A stretch of DNA of 64,000 bases from Litoreibacter ponti. Lineage in GTDB: Bacteria; Pseudomonadota; Alphaproteobacteria; Rhodobacterales; Rhodobacteraceae. Under the pieces are notes generated by a model. It worked only from the letters and a program-made list of their open reading frames with translations. It made no database searches and was not told the origin of the DNA. The stretch spans positions 558,001-622,000 of the forward strand of contig NZ_QBKS01000001.1 in assembly GCF_003054285.1 (NCBI RefSeq), given 5' to 3'. Below are positions 39,502 to 48,617 of the stretch, piece by piece. Within the stretch, counting starts at the first letter, position 1. Every line of letters begins with the position of its first letter. Made by a program: the position numbers and the translations under genes.

Positions 39502-39741
39502 ATGGCCGGTGATAAGCAAAATTTGCAAGATGCATTCCTTAACAACGTTCGCAAAACCAAGATTCCCGTTACCATTTTTCTGATCAACGGGGTCAAGCTA
39601 CAGGGTGTGATCACCTGGTTTGACAACTTCTGCGTCCTGTTGCGCCGCGACGGCCAGTCCCAGCTGGTCTACAAGCACGCGATCTCCACAATCATGCCGT
39701 CGCAGCCGATCAACCTTTACGACGGTGAAGATAATTCTTGA
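39502..39741 (+). CDS. hfq: RNA chaperone Hfq
   Basis: Hfq is a hexameric Sm-like protein that pairs small RNAs with mRNAs. The 79-residue protein has Sm1 ([20 protein letters not shown], residues 15-34) with the proximal-face and Sm2 motif [10 protein letters not shown] (near 59-68), including the H that binds uridine tails. The C-terminal tail is very short, as in alphaproteobacteria. It is followed by hflX with a small overlap, the standard hfq-hflX pair. Its sRNA partners could include the candidate at the right end of this window. Confidence 0.97.
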   Translation: MAGDKQNLQDAFLNNVRKTKIPVTIFLINGVKLQGVITWFDNFCVLLRRDGQSQLVYKHAISTIMPSQPINLYDGEDNS

Positions 39742-41023
39742 GACCGAAGATGTTGGCCTGACCCGCGCCTGGGTCATCCACCCTGACATCAAGACCGCCG
39801 AGCGTCGCCGCTTGCCCGAGTTCGCCTTGGGCGAGGCTGTGGCGCTGGCCGCCGCTTTGCCGGGGCTGGAGGTCATCGGGTCTGAAATCACGCCGCTGCC
39901 CAAGACTCGCGCCGGCACGCTGTTTGGCACCGGCAAGATCGAAGAGCTGAAACAGCGTCTGAAGGACGAAGAGATCGAACTGGTGCTGATCGACGGCCCG
40001 GTGACCCCCGTGCAGCAGCGCAATCTCGAGCGCGAGTGGAAGGTGAAGATCCTCGACCGCACGGGGCTGATCCTCGAAATCTTCTCGGACCGCGCCGCCA
40101 CGCGGGAGGGCGTGTTGCAAGTCGAGCTTGCCGCGCTCAGCTATCAGCGCACCCGTCTGGTGCGCGCCTGGACCCACCTCGAGCGCCAGCGCGGCGGGCT
40201 GGGCTTTGTGGGCGGGCCGGGCGAGACGCAGATCGAGGCCGACCGCCGCGCCATTGACGAAGCGATCACCCGCATCCGCCGCCAGCTGGAAAAGACCGTG
40301 AAGACGCGCGAGCTGCACCGCGCCGCGCGCGCCAAGGTGCCGTACCCGGTGGTGGCCTTGGTCGGCTATACGAACGCGGGCAAGTCGACGCTGTTCAATC
40401 GGCTCACCGGAGCGGAGGTTCTGGTCAAGGACATGCTCTTCGCGACGCTTGATCCGACGATGCGTTCGGTTGAGTTGCCACTGGACAACGGCGGCGCGCT
40501 CGAGATCATCATGTCTGATACTGTGGGCTTCATCTCCGATCTGCCGACCCAACTTGTCGCCGCCTTCCGTGCGACACTGGAAGAGGTTCTGTCCGCCGAT
40601 CTGATCCTGCACGTCCGCGACATCTCGCATCCGGAGACCGAGAACCAGGCCCGCGACGTGCGCGCCATCATGGCCGATCTCGGCGTCGATCCCGAAGTGC
40701 CGGTGCTCGAGGTCTGGAACAAGCTCGACCGCCTTGCGCCGGACGCGCTCGAGACCGCGCGCAACAAGGCGGAGCGCGATGAGGCGATCTTCCTGACCTC
40801 GGCGCTGGACGGGTCGGGGCTGGACGACTTGCTTGCGCGTGCGGCTGCGCATTTGCGGGCGGGCTCGACCACCGAAGAGATCACGCTCGACTTCTCGGAC
40901 GGGCGCGCGCGGGCTTGGCTGTTTGGGCAAGAGGTCGTGGATCACGAAGAGCAGACCGAGGATGGCTTCAAGCTGACCGTCACCTGGACTGCGACCCAAA
41001 AGGGACAATTCGAGAAACTCTAG
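39725..41023 (+). CDS. hflX: Ribosome-associated GTPase HflX
   Basis: HflX binds and splits stalled ribosomes, for example after heat stress. The 432-residue product has the N-terminal HflX domain ([47 protein letters not shown]) and a GTPase domain with G1 [11 protein letters not shown] (near 219-229), G3 DTVGF and G4 NKLD. I chose GTG 39725, which is inside hfq (17-bp overlap) and gives [20 protein letters not shown] as N-terminus. An ATG-started longer frame from 39620 would lie mostly in hfq and is unlikely. Confidence 0.93.
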   Translation: MKIILETEDVGLTRAWVIHPDIKTAERRRLPEFALGEAVALAAALPGLEVIGSEITPLPKTRAGTLFGTGKIEELKQRLKDEEIELVLIDGPVTPVQQRNLEREWKVKILDRTGLILEIFSDRAATREGVLQVELAALSYQRTRLVRAWTHLERQRGGLGFVGGPGETQIEADRRAIDEAITRIRRQLEKTVKTRELHRAARAKVPYPVVALVGYTNAGKSTLFNRLTGAEVLVKDMLFATLDPTMRSVELPLDNGGALEIIMSDTVGFISDLPTQLVAAFRATLEEVLSADLILHVRDISHPETENQARDVRAIMADLGVDPEVPVLEVWNKLDRLAPDALETARNKAERDEAIFLTSALDGSGLDDLLARAAAHLRAGSTTEEITLDFSDGRARAWLFGQEVVDHEEQTEDGFKLTVTWTATQKGQFEKL

Positions 41024-41092
41024 GGGTGAATTCACACGGTGCCGCAACCATTTGCGCCCCCACGGGGTTAGCCGCTCAAAGGAGCCTCCACC

Positions 41093-41509
41093 ATGACCCT
41101 GTCCGCCGCCACGATTGCCATTCTCTACATCTCGACCTTCGCGGTCTTTCTCGCGCTCGACTATCTGGGCCTGAGCTATCTGATCAAGCCGACCTTCGAG
41201 CGGTTCATCCCCGACCTGATCCTCGACAGCCCCCGGCTTGGCCCGGCGCTGATGTTTTACTCTTTCTATATCGTTGGCGTGTTGTGGTTCGTCTCCATGC
41301 CCGCGATGACCGGCGACAAGAGCCTGCTCTGGGTCTTCGGCACCGCCGCGTTTCTGGGCGCCCTTGGCTATGGCACCTATGAATTCACCAACCTGTCGGT
41401 GATGAAGGATTGGAACTGGACCATGACGCTGACCGATTTCTTCTGGGGCATCGCGCTGACCGGGACTGCTGCGACGGCGGGCGTCGCCATCACCCGCTCG
41501 ATTGGCTAG
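41093..41509 (+). CDS. DUF2177 family membrane protein
   Basis: A 138-residue protein with four membrane helices (about 8-25, 47-68, 78-98 and 112-132). The features LDYLGLSYLIKPTF near residue 22-35 and YGTYEFTNLSVMKDWNW near 93-109 match the DUF2177 family. Function is unknown to me. GGAGCC precedes the ATG at 41093. It is at the end of the plus-strand block, tail-to-tail with the histidine phosphatase. Confidence 0.85.
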   Translation: MTLSAATIAILYISTFAVFLALDYLGLSYLIKPTFERFIPDLILDSPRLGPALMFYSFYIVGVLWFVSMPAMTGDKSLLWVFGTAAFLGALGYGTYEFTNLSVMKDWNWTMTLTDFFWGIALTGTAATAGVAITRSIG

Positions 41510-41518
41510 ACGGGCGGT

Positions 41519-42058
41519 CTAGGCTTCAAGCTCCACAATATCGCAATTGTCCGGGGTGATCCCGGTCAGGCCGCGGATAACATGCCCATGGCAAACCACG
41601 GCCAGCGGGCGGCCCTTCCAGGCGTGCAGCTCCGCTTTAAGGCGGGCGATGCGGGCATCAAAAACGTCCCAGGGCTCCACAGGGATACCGAGGGCGTTGA
41701 GCGGCCCCTGATGCCACCAGACCTCGGGCAGATGGTCGAATTCCATATCGGGAAAGGTCGCTTGAAGTTGTGCCGGAGGCACGCCCACATCGCAGCTATG
41801 GGCCAAATGCTCGCGAGTCTCGGGATGGACATGCATTGCTGTGCTTGGAAAAATATGGCGTGCGGTCTGGATCGCGCGTGTCAGCGGCGAGCAAATGACC
41901 GTCTCGATGCCCAGATCGGCCACCCTATGCCGCGTTGCCTTGGCTTGCGTGTGGCCACGCTCGGTCAATGGCGCATCGAAGATCATGACATCACCGTTGC
42001 CGGTATAGGCCGCGTTGAACTCGGACTGCCCGTGGCGGATCAAGTGGATCTTGCTCAT
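41519..42058 (-). CDS. Histidine phosphatase family protein
   Basis: A 179-residue phosphoglycerate-mutase-fold phosphatase. The RHG motif with the phospho-histidine is at residues 8-10 (IHLIRHGQSEFN), followed by DAPLTERGHTQA, VICSPLTRAIQTA and the second His in VVCHGHVIRG. It could act on a sugar phosphate or phosphoprotein; no substrate is assigned. The ATG overlaps the stop of the upstream Ntn-hydrolase gene as ATGA (42055-42058), so they are co-translated. Confidence 0.9.
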   Translation of the reverse strand: MSKIHLIRHGQSEFNAAYTGNGDVMIFDAPLTERGHTQAKATRHRVADLGIETVICSPLTRAIQTARHIFPSTAMHVHPETREHLAHSCDVGVPPAQLQATFPDMEFDHLPEVWWHQGPLNALGIPVEPWDVFDARIARLKAELHAWKGRPLAVVCHGHVIRGLTGITPDNCDIVELEA

Positions 42059-44520
42059 GGGGCAGGGACCAGTTTGGTGATGCCGAGCGCACCAGCGCGA
42101 GCCAGCTCGGGGTCGAGCGACATCGGAATGTATTCGCCGCGCCGCCACAGCACGCCAAGATCGTCGTAGTGGCGCGATAGGGGATGGCCCGATTGCCCGG
42201 TCGACAGGATAAAGAGCGAGCTGTCCGGGTCCCCGAAATCATAGACACCGCGATAGCCAGCGGCGTGCACATTCTGGAACGGGTCAGCGCCCTTTCCAGA
42301 GGTCCGCCCGCGCATCAGCGTATTATCGCCGCCGGAGGTACTTTGGCGGATATTCACGAAGGCCGACAGCAAAGGGATGGTTCCCAGCACCTGATGGTCA
42401 TGGGTCGCCTCATGGGCGTCGCCCCATCGCCAGCTTTCGATGGCGGGGCCGTATTTTTCGGTGAGCCAGACCAACGCATCATCCAGCGCGAAACGCGAGA
42501 TATCCGAGCAAGTCTCTTTCGGTGCCGACTGCAGCACATCGCACCAGACATTCGCGCCGTCGGCGTTGCGGAATACGCGTTCGATGAACAGCGGCTCTAC
42601 ATGGGAGAACTCGCTTTCCAGTGGCCCCAACTCATCGCGGATCAGGCGTGTCTGCAATGCCCGAAGCCATGCGGCGTAGATCAGCGGCTCGGGCAGATGC
42701 TCTGACATCTCGCCGTTCCAGCCCGCCATCAATTCGAGCGCGCGCTGGCGGCGGCGTTCGGGCGAACCATCGGGCGCGGCCTCGCCGGTGAACCACAGAT
42801 CGGCGGCAATCAGCGGCAATAGTGCGCGCGCGGTAAAAGAAACCGTGTCCAGCTGCGCCTCGACGAAGCTGTCGCGCGTGTGCACCTGACGGTTGAGCAT
42901 GAGCCGCCGCCAACGCTGCACCCGTTGCGTGTCGCCGTAATGGTGGCTGACATGGTTGGGAAAGGGGCGGTCGACCGCCTTGTTGTTGGTGTTGCCCAGA
43001 ATGCCGCCATCTGGGTCGATGAATTCGGGGTTGGTGCCGTAGGGCATAACACCCTGCCACCGGTTCGTCTCGATCCAGCCGGGGGCAGGGATCCGGCCCT
43101 CGCTCTGGTGGCGCACATCGCGCTGCGGGATGTGACCGATGGTCTTCATCGCGATCCCGGTCTCGTCGACGATGGTCAGGTTTTGCGCCGGGGCAACGTA
43201 GTCTTCGGCCGCCGCTATGACCTCTTCCTTGCTCTGGGCCCGCATGATTTTCAACCCGGCCTGGATCGAAGTGTTCTGATCCGTCAGCAATGTCCAGCCA
43301 AGCGCCGCCTCATGACCCAGAGGCGTGATCGCGCCGAGGTTATACTGGGTCTCGGGCAGGACTGGGCCGTTTTCCGACCAGCGCATTGTGATCGTCTCGG
43401 ACGGGGCGTCGGCGATCTGGATGATGCTCTGGCGGGTCTCGAACGATTTGAAGCCTTCGGGCGTCTCGTATTCCTCGGGATCGTCGGGGTTCAATCGCTC
43501 AATGAAGATATCCTGATCGTCCACATAGGCAGAGGTCACGCCCCATCCCACCTTGTCAGAGCGGCCGCTCAGCACAATGGGCATGCCGGGAATGGTCCCG
43601 CCCATGACCCCACCGGTCGCGAGGTCCAGCCGCGCGAGATACCAGATCGACGGCGCGGAGAGACCCAGATGGGGATCGTTGGCCAGAAGCGTGCCGCCTG
43701 CGGCAGACCGCTCAGGAGCCGCGGCAAAGGCGTTCGAGGCCCCGGCGAGACCGCGGTCCGGCACGGGCGAAATCGGGTCTTTCGGCGGGGTGGTATTGGC
43801 CGCGTAGCGGGGCAGGGCGGCCCCTTCGAAAAGACTGGCATATTCCAGCGCCGCGATGCCCGCGCCAGGGGCATCGGGCAACAGGTCCCGCACCCGCTCT
43901 GGCGGCAATAACAGGGATGCGCGCGCCCGGATCACCTCTTCTTCCAGGTGTCCGGACAGCTGCAACCCCATGATCTTGACGACTGCGATGCTGTCGGCCG
44001 GCTGCCACGGCGCAATCTGAGGCGAGAAGATGAAGAATTCCGGCGCGCCGCGCCCCAAGGCCTCTTGGTTGACGATGCGAAGCCAGGCGTTGACCCCCGC
44101 CGCATAAGCCTCCAGCGCCGATCGGGTCGATGCGTCCTGCGCCGCGACCGAGCGCTGCGCAAGCCCGTATAGATCGAGCCGCCGGATCAACTTGTCGATC
44201 TGCAACGTCCGTGCGCCGAACAGCTCTGATAGGCGGCCCTGGGCCGTCCGGCGCAGCATGGTCATCTGCCACAGACGGTCCTGCGCATGGGCAAAGCCCA
44301 GCCCGTAGAAGACATCATTGTCATCGGCGGCAAAAATATGGGGCACGCCGGCAGTGTTGCGGATGATCTCCACCTCGCCCGACAGGCCCGGGACGGTGTG
44401 GCTGGCATCGTAATCCGGCAGCGAGCGGGAGGCGAAATAATAGACCAGCAGCAGGGCCGCAACCGCCAAAGCGGAGACCAGCAGGAACAGCCGGAACGTC
44501 CATTTGAAGAGCAAACCCAT
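42055..44520 (-). CDS. Penicillin acylase family N-terminal-nucleophile hydrolase
   Basis: An 821-residue Ntn hydrolase that would be cut by itself into alpha and beta chains. After a signal anchor (KWTFRLFLLVSALAVAALLL) the alpha part has VEIIRNTAGVPHIFAADDNDVFYGLGFAHAQDRLWQM (in two parts). The beta chain would begin at the catalytic Ser in AGASNAFAAAP (near residue 235). GWGVTSAYVDDQD and GNTNNKAVDR are typical. Such enzymes cleave acyl amides; in proteobacteria some destroy acyl-homoserine lactones, but this is not shown here. I chose ATG 44520 (AGGGG upstream); the frame is open to 44574. It is coupled to a histidine phosphatase. Confidence 0.9.
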   Translation of the reverse strand: MGLLFKWTFRLFLLVSALAVAALLLVYYFASRSLPDYDASHTVPGLSGEVEIIRNTAGVPHIFAADDNDVFYGLGFAHAQDRLWQMTMLRRTAQGRLSELFGARTLQIDKLIRRLDLYGLAQRSVAAQDASTRSALEAYAAGVNAWLRIVNQEALGRGAPEFFIFSPQIAPWQPADSIAVVKIMGLQLSGHLEEEVIRARASLLLPPERVRDLLPDAPGAGIAALEYASLFEGAALPRYAANTTPPKDPISPVPDRGLAGASNAFAAAPERSAAGGTLLANDPHLGLSAPSIWYLARLDLATGGVMGGTIPGMPIVLSGRSDKVGWGVTSAYVDDQDIFIERLNPDDPEEYETPEGFKSFETRQSIIQIADAPSETITMRWSENGPVLPETQYNLGAITPLGHEAALGWTLLTDQNTSIQAGLKIMRAQSKEEVIAAAEDYVAPAQNLTIVDETGIAMKTIGHIPQRDVRHQSEGRIPAPGWIETNRWQGVMPYGTNPEFIDPDGGILGNTNNKAVDRPFPNHVSHHYGDTQRVQRWRRLMLNRQVHTRDSFVEAQLDTVSFTARALLPLIAADLWFTGEAAPDGSPERRRQRALELMAGWNGEMSEHLPEPLIYAAWLRALQTRLIRDELGPLESEFSHVEPLFIERVFRNADGANVWCDVLQSAPKETCSDISRFALDDALVWLTEKYGPAIESWRWGDAHEATHDHQVLGTIPLLSAFVNIRQSTSGGDNTLMRGRTSGKGADPFQNVHAAGYRGVYDFGDPDSSLFILSTGQSGHPLSRHYDDLGVLWRRGEYIPMSLDPELARAGALGITKLVPAP

Positions 44521-44632
44521 CGCCGCAAAGCCCCTAGCGAACCCACACTCTGACGCCCCTTTGCTTGACGCCATGGCCCTCGTCGTTACATCGGTTGGCA
44601 GGCATAATCAAACAGATGAAGGGGCCGCGCGC

Positions 44633-45508
44633 ATGGCTAAGGTAAGTTTTCTGGGGCTGGGGGTCATGGGCTACCCGATGGCGGGGCATCTGGTGAAGGC
44701 GGGCCACGAGGTCTGCGTCTACAACCGCACCACCGCCAAAGCCGAGGCTTGGGCATCTGAGCACGGCGGGCGCTTTGCGCCGACCCCGCGCGATGCCGCC
44801 GAGGGCGCGGATTTCGTGATGGCCTGCGTCGGCAACGATGACGATCTGCGCTCGGTCTGTCTGGGCGACGATGGCGCCTTTGCGGGCATGTCTGCGGGCA
44901 CGATCTTTGTCGACCACACGACCGTGTCGGCCAAGGTCACCCGCGAGCTTTATGCGCTGGCCGATGAGAAGCAGATCAGTTTCGTCGACGCGCCTGTCTC
45001 CGGCGGGCAAGCGGGGGCCGAGAACGGCCAGCTTGGCGTCATGTGTGGCGGCGATCAGGGGGCTTACGATCGCGCCGAGCCGATCATCGACACCTATGCC
45101 AAGGCCTGTAAACGACTGGGCGAGAACGGCGCGGGCCAGCTGACCAAGATGGTCAACCAGATCTGCATCGCAGGCCTGGTGCAGGGCCTGTCCGAGGCGC
45201 TGCATTTCGCCGACAAGGCCGGTCTGGATGGCAAGGCGGTGGTCGAGGTGATTTCCCAAGGTGCGGCGGGGTCGTGGCAGATGTCCAACCGCTACGAGAC
45301 GATGATCGACGACGAATTTAACCATGGCTTCGCAGTGGACTGGATGCGCAAGGATCTTGGCATCTGCCTCGATACCGCCGACGAGAACGGCGCGTCCTTG
45401 CCCGTCACCGCGCTGGTGGATCAATTCTACAAGGACGTGCAAAAACTCGGCGGCGGACGGTGGGACACCTCCTCGCTAATCAAGCGCTTGCGGGCTTTGG
45501 ATGGGTAA
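44633..45508 (+). CDS. NAD(P)-dependent beta-hydroxyacid dehydrogenase
   Basis: A 291-residue 3-hydroxyisobutyrate dehydrogenase-family enzyme. It has FLGLGVMGYPMAGHL (cofactor binding, residues 6-20), the substrate signature FVDAPVSGGQAGAENGQLGV (near 117-136), and the catalytic lysine region GAGQLTKMVNQ (near 168). Members oxidise 3-hydroxyisobutyrate, tartronate semialdehyde or succinic semialdehyde; which applies is open. ATG 44633 follows AAGGGG. It is divergent from the Ntn hydrolase and tail-to-tail with the caspase-like gene, three bases apart. Confidence 0.92.
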   Translation: MAKVSFLGLGVMGYPMAGHLVKAGHEVCVYNRTTAKAEAWASEHGGRFAPTPRDAAEGADFVMACVGNDDDLRSVCLGDDGAFAGMSAGTIFVDHTTVSAKVTRELYALADEKQISFVDAPVSGGQAGAENGQLGVMCGGDQGAYDRAEPIIDTYAKACKRLGENGAGQLTKMVNQICIAGLVQGLSEALHFADKAGLDGKAVVEVISQGAAGSWQMSNRYETMIDDEFNHGFAVDWMRKDLGICLDTADENGASLPVTALVDQFYKDVQKLGGGRWDTSSLIKRLRALDG

Positions 45509-45511
45509 TTC

Positions 45512-47119
45512 CTAGAGACACCGCTCGTAATACCGCGCGCAGAACCGGCAGTTTCGTCCACCCTTCATGACGCTGCCGATTTTGCATTCTCTCGTGCCGC
45601 ACTGTCTGTTTGCTGCGCAGAACTGTCGGTCACCCGCCGTGAGCTTCTTCTTTTTCGCGGGCGTGGCCTTTGGCGCGGGAGTAGGGGCCGGAGTTGCGAC
45701 CTTAGGCGGCGCTTGCGGCTTTGGCGCTGCGACAGCTTTTGGCGCGACCACCTTCTTTGGTGCGGCCGCTTTTTTTGGCGTGGACTTGGGCTTAGCCTTA
45801 ACTTTTTTAGGTGGCGTAGGCTTTGCACGTTTGACTTGTGCCGCGCGCCATCCGACGAGCTGAGGCTCGGTCACTTTTTCGCGCAGAGCGTTGAGAACGG
45901 CCCAAGACGCGAGGCCGAGGATGGGCCGTTGCTCATCACGCTCAAAGGCGCGGATCGCCGATAATGTCCGCTTGCCTGCGACGCCATCCGCGCGGCCCAG
46001 ATTGTGGCCTAGAACAGACAGCCGCTCTTGCAGCTCGACGGTTTCTTCTCGGGTCAATTTGCGCTCGACCTGAATATCGGGCGTGGGATTGTTCGGCACG
46101 AGCCGCTGTTCGGGCTCTTGCGGGCTCAGGACCTGCCCACCGGCACGTTTGATCCGCGCGCGGGCCAGTTCCACGAAGAAGCCGTTGGGGTAGAGCTTCA
46201 GGTAGGTATTCAGTTCCTCGACCGCATGTTCTTCCGAGATCGATTTCCAGAAAACGATCTCACCCGCATTGGTGTCGGGCACGTCCTTGACGCCATCATC
46301 CAGTACGACGAATTCGGTGCCGCCTGCATCTGCATTCGGATCATTGAGGTAGATCTTGTCCGCCGAAAGTGAGCCGTAGACGAAGGGTTCCTGCCGTCCA
46401 GCCGTCGAGGCCAACACGTCGTCGCGGACCTGACGCATCATCAACCCGACTTCCAGCTTGGGGGCCTTAAGCGATTTGATCAGCGCGGCGGCATACGGGC
46501 TGTTGCGCCCTGCGCCATCGGCGGCAGTCGTGCCTTCCTTGGCTGCATAGGCCACCAGAGTGTTCTTGGAGGGTTCGACCGCAATCAACCCACGCCCGAC
46601 GGCGCGACTGGCATTGGTGCGCTTCATCGAGGCCTCGAACGGGTTGTTCCGGCAGGCATCCACGATCACCATGCTCAGCTGTTCGGCCCCGCTTGCTGCA
46701 TAGATCATGGTATCGAGATCGACGGCTTCGAAATTGATGTCCGAGTCCGTTTCCAGCACCGCATCGACGGGCAAGAGGTAGTTCTGGCGATCAATCTCGA
46801 TCCCGTGCCCTGCGAAGTAGATCAGGGAGACATCGGCTTTCTGCGCGCGCCTGCGAAACCCTCTCAAGGTGTCCAGCATCGCGGCCTGGTCAAGATCGGT
46901 CTGCAACGTCACATCGAAGCCCACATCGCGCAGGGCATCCGCGATATCTTCGGAGTCGTTCTTCGGGTTCTTCAGCTCAGGGACGTTCGTGTATCCCGCG
47001 TTGCCAATGACTAAAGCAACCCTGCCACCAGAGCTCTGCTGCGCCAGAACAGGGGCTGCGACCATAAAGGCGGCAGACAGGACGAAAAGACACAGCCTTA
47101 GAAATCTGGCGCGCAACAT
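45512..47119 (-). CDS. Secreted caspase-like (C14 family) protein with peptidoglycan-binding domain
   Basis: A 535-residue exported protein. Domains: signal peptide (LCLFVLSAAFMVAAPVLAQ), caspase-fold p20 domain (RVALVIGNAGYTNVPELKNP; catalytic His in YFAGHGIEID near 125; catalytic Cys in VIVDACRNNPF near 176), a helical region, a peptidoglycan-binding type segment (LQERLSVLGHNLGRADG and TLSAIRAFERDEQ, near 363-395), a long Lys/Pro/Ala linker (PKKVKAKPKSTPKKAAAPKK) and a C-terminal module with six cysteines (CAANRQCGTREC, then NCRFCARYYERC). Bacterial caspase homologues are proteases of mostly unknown target. This architecture suggests it acts at the cell wall. Both catalytic residues are present. 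Confidence 0.88.
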   Translation of the reverse strand: MLRARFLRLCLFVLSAAFMVAAPVLAQQSSGGRVALVIGNAGYTNVPELKNPKNDSEDIADALRDVGFDVTLQTDLDQAAMLDTLRGFRRRAQKADVSLIYFAGHGIEIDRQNYLLPVDAVLETDSDINFEAVDLDTMIYAASGAEQLSMVIVDACRNNPFEASMKRTNASRAVGRGLIAVEPSKNTLVAYAAKEGTTAADGAGRNSPYAAALIKSLKAPKLEVGLMMRQVRDDVLASTAGRQEPFVYGSLSADKIYLNDPNADAGGTEFVVLDDGVKDVPDTNAGEIVFWKSISEEHAVEELNTYLKLYPNGFFVELARARIKRAGGQVLSPQEPEQRLVPNNPTPDIQVERKLTREETVELQERLSVLGHNLGRADGVAGKRTLSAIRAFERDEQRPILGLASWAVLNALREKVTEPQLVGWRAAQVKRAKPTPPKKVKAKPKSTPKKAAAPKKVVAPKAVAAPKPQAPPKVATPAPTPAPKATPAKKKKLTAGDRQFCAANRQCGTRECKIGSVMKGGRNCRFCARYYERCL

Positions 47120-47196
47120 ATCAAAAACCTAAAATACACTGACGCAAGGTAACACGGCTTGCGCCTTTTTTCCAAGCACGATCGCTGAGCGTGTCT

Positions 47197-47541
47197 TCAG
47201 CGTTTTTTGAGGCTGTTCATTCCGATATCGTTGACAATCCACTGCGCCGTGTCGGCGTCCCACGCCATGGACGCCAGCAACCAGTGATGTCTTGTCGGTC
47301 GGGACGACCAAATGAGGCCGCCCGACCTGCAGATCAGGGTCCACCAGCCATTTTGAACACGGCTTTCGCCTGTGCCCTCATCGATCTTGAGCTCACCTTG
47401 TGGCTTTAACCGGTGGCGGAATACAGCGCACGACATAGAGCTGCGCGACGTCCGGCTGTACGCGGATTTCTAGGCGAAGAGGTTCGACATAGCCGTCCAA
47501 AATTTACCTTCCTGCGCAATACAGACGGTCACAACGCTCAT
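47197..47541 (-). pseudogene. Probable frameshifted gene remnant
   Basis: The 455-bp gap between the caspase-like and YSC84 genes has no intact gene, but three minus-strand frames read like consecutive pieces of one protein. From ATG 47541: MSVVTVCIAQEGKFWTAM; next frame LDGYVEPLRLEIRVQPDVAQ then LYVVR; third frame LKPQGELKIDEGTGESRVQ then NGWWTL and ending LLASMAWDADTAQWIVNDIG, NSLKKR before the stop at 47197. The last piece has G+C-rich third positions. The start of the second piece is preceded by AGGAAGG. I do not recognise the family. A single short ORF (47197-47436) or pure chance are alternatives. Confidence 0.35.
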
Positions 47542-47574
47542 CAGAAAACATGAAAGTTCTTCAGAAAGAGGCCC

Positions 47575-48132
47575 TTACGGGATGATCCTCGTGTACTTAT
47601 TGCCTTCGATTGTGGCGCCGGCAATCAGCCCGGCCTGGCCAAATACCACTGCGATGACCGGGGTCAGGGCGGTCGTTGTGTCGACGCTCAAATTGCCGCC
47701 CTCGTTGGAGACCGCGTAGCGCGCATCTGCGCCCAGCGTCCAGCCGGGGGAGCGGCGGAATTCGGACAGCGCGTCCTGCGTCATGAAGAAAAGCGCGTGA
47801 GCATATTGCTGCGCCCCGATCTGGAAGCCGAAGCTCGCAGCGGTGGCGGAGTAATAATCCACCGTCACATCGTTGACCCGCAGCGCACCGCGCCCGTAGG
47901 AGCCGCCGACGCCGAAGCCTGCCTCGGATACGAGCGGCATCATCAAGATGCCCGCGGCCTTGTTGGCGAGATCGGTGGAGCCACCGACATTGTTGTAGAG
48001 GAAGTCGAACGCGCTATCGACGCGGGCGTCGATGCGGGCGCTGCCTTGACTGTTCACGCCGTTGCCGCACGCCGCCAGAAGGCCTGCGCTGCCAAATGCC
48101 GCAAGAAAATTGCGCCGGGAAAGAATGCTCAT
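47575..48132 (-). CDS. YSC84/SYLF domain lipoprotein
   Basis: A 185-residue exported protein with a twin-arginine-like start (LSRRNFLAAFG) and lipobox LLAACG, so it may be a Tat-exported lipoprotein. The rest is a SYLF (YSC84) domain: NKAAGILMMPLVSEAGFGVGGSYGRGALRV and SFGFQIGAQQYAHALFFMTQDAL (given in parts), a fold that binds lipids in eukaryotic members. Its role in bacteria is uncertain, possibly in the envelope stress or lipid handling. It stands alone on the minus strand. Confidence 0.88.
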   Translation of the reverse strand: MSILSRRNFLAAFGSAGLLAACGNGVNSQGSARIDARVDSAFDFLYNNVGGSTDLANKAAGILMMPLVSEAGFGVGGSYGRGALRVNDVTVDYYSATAASFGFQIGAQQYAHALFFMTQDALSEFRRSPGWTLGADARYAVSNEGGNLSVDTTTALTPVIAVVFGQAGLIAGATIEGNKYTRIIP

Positions 48133-48251
48133 GGGTCCGCCTATATCTTTATTTATGCTCTGCCTTGGGCCTCTTTTGGGCCTTACGCACTAAATACGGG
48201 GCAATTGGCGAAATGTCACGCAAATTGAGCCTTTGAGCGAGGCTTTGCCGA

Positions 48252-48617
48252 TCACTCTTTCGCGGACAGGGCTTCAAGCACGGTGGCGAATGCCGCTGCG
48301 GGACCGATCGTGAACACCCCGGCGTCACCTTGACGGAACGCAGCCTGCCATGTCTCGTAGCCCTCTGTGAAGCCATCGGGCAACGTTGCGTCCTCCATTA
48401 CCAATTCGCCGCCCTCCAGCGCGGGCGCCGCGAAAGGAAGATGCCCGACCGAAGGCCAGTCTTCGTCCGCCGCGCGCAGGCTGACGGAGATCACATCAGA
48501 ATTGCCGGGGTCTGCGCCAAGGCTTTCGGCGCTGTCGATCCGGCCTATGGTGACAAGCAATTGCGGAACGTCTTCTGTCTCGGGATAGGTCCAGACCTGA
48601 CCCGGCGCGAAACTCAT
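48252..48617 (-). CDS. Hypothetical protein co-translated with hemB
   Basis: A 121-residue soluble, acidic protein. It starts MSFAPGQVWTYPETEDVPQL, has alternating strand-like segments (QLLVTIGRID, DVISVSLRAADED) and a conserved-looking VGHLPFAAPALEGGELV. No catalytic motif or family is recognised. Its ATG overlaps the hemB stop as ATGA (48614-48617), so it is translated with hemB. A link to porphyrin synthesis is only suggested by position. Confidence 0.75.
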   Translation of the reverse strand: MSFAPGQVWTYPETEDVPQLLVTIGRIDSAESLGADPGNSDVISVSLRAADEDWPSVGHLPFAAPALEGGELVMEDATLPDGFTEGYETWQAAFRQGDAGVFTIGPAAAFATVLEALSAKE

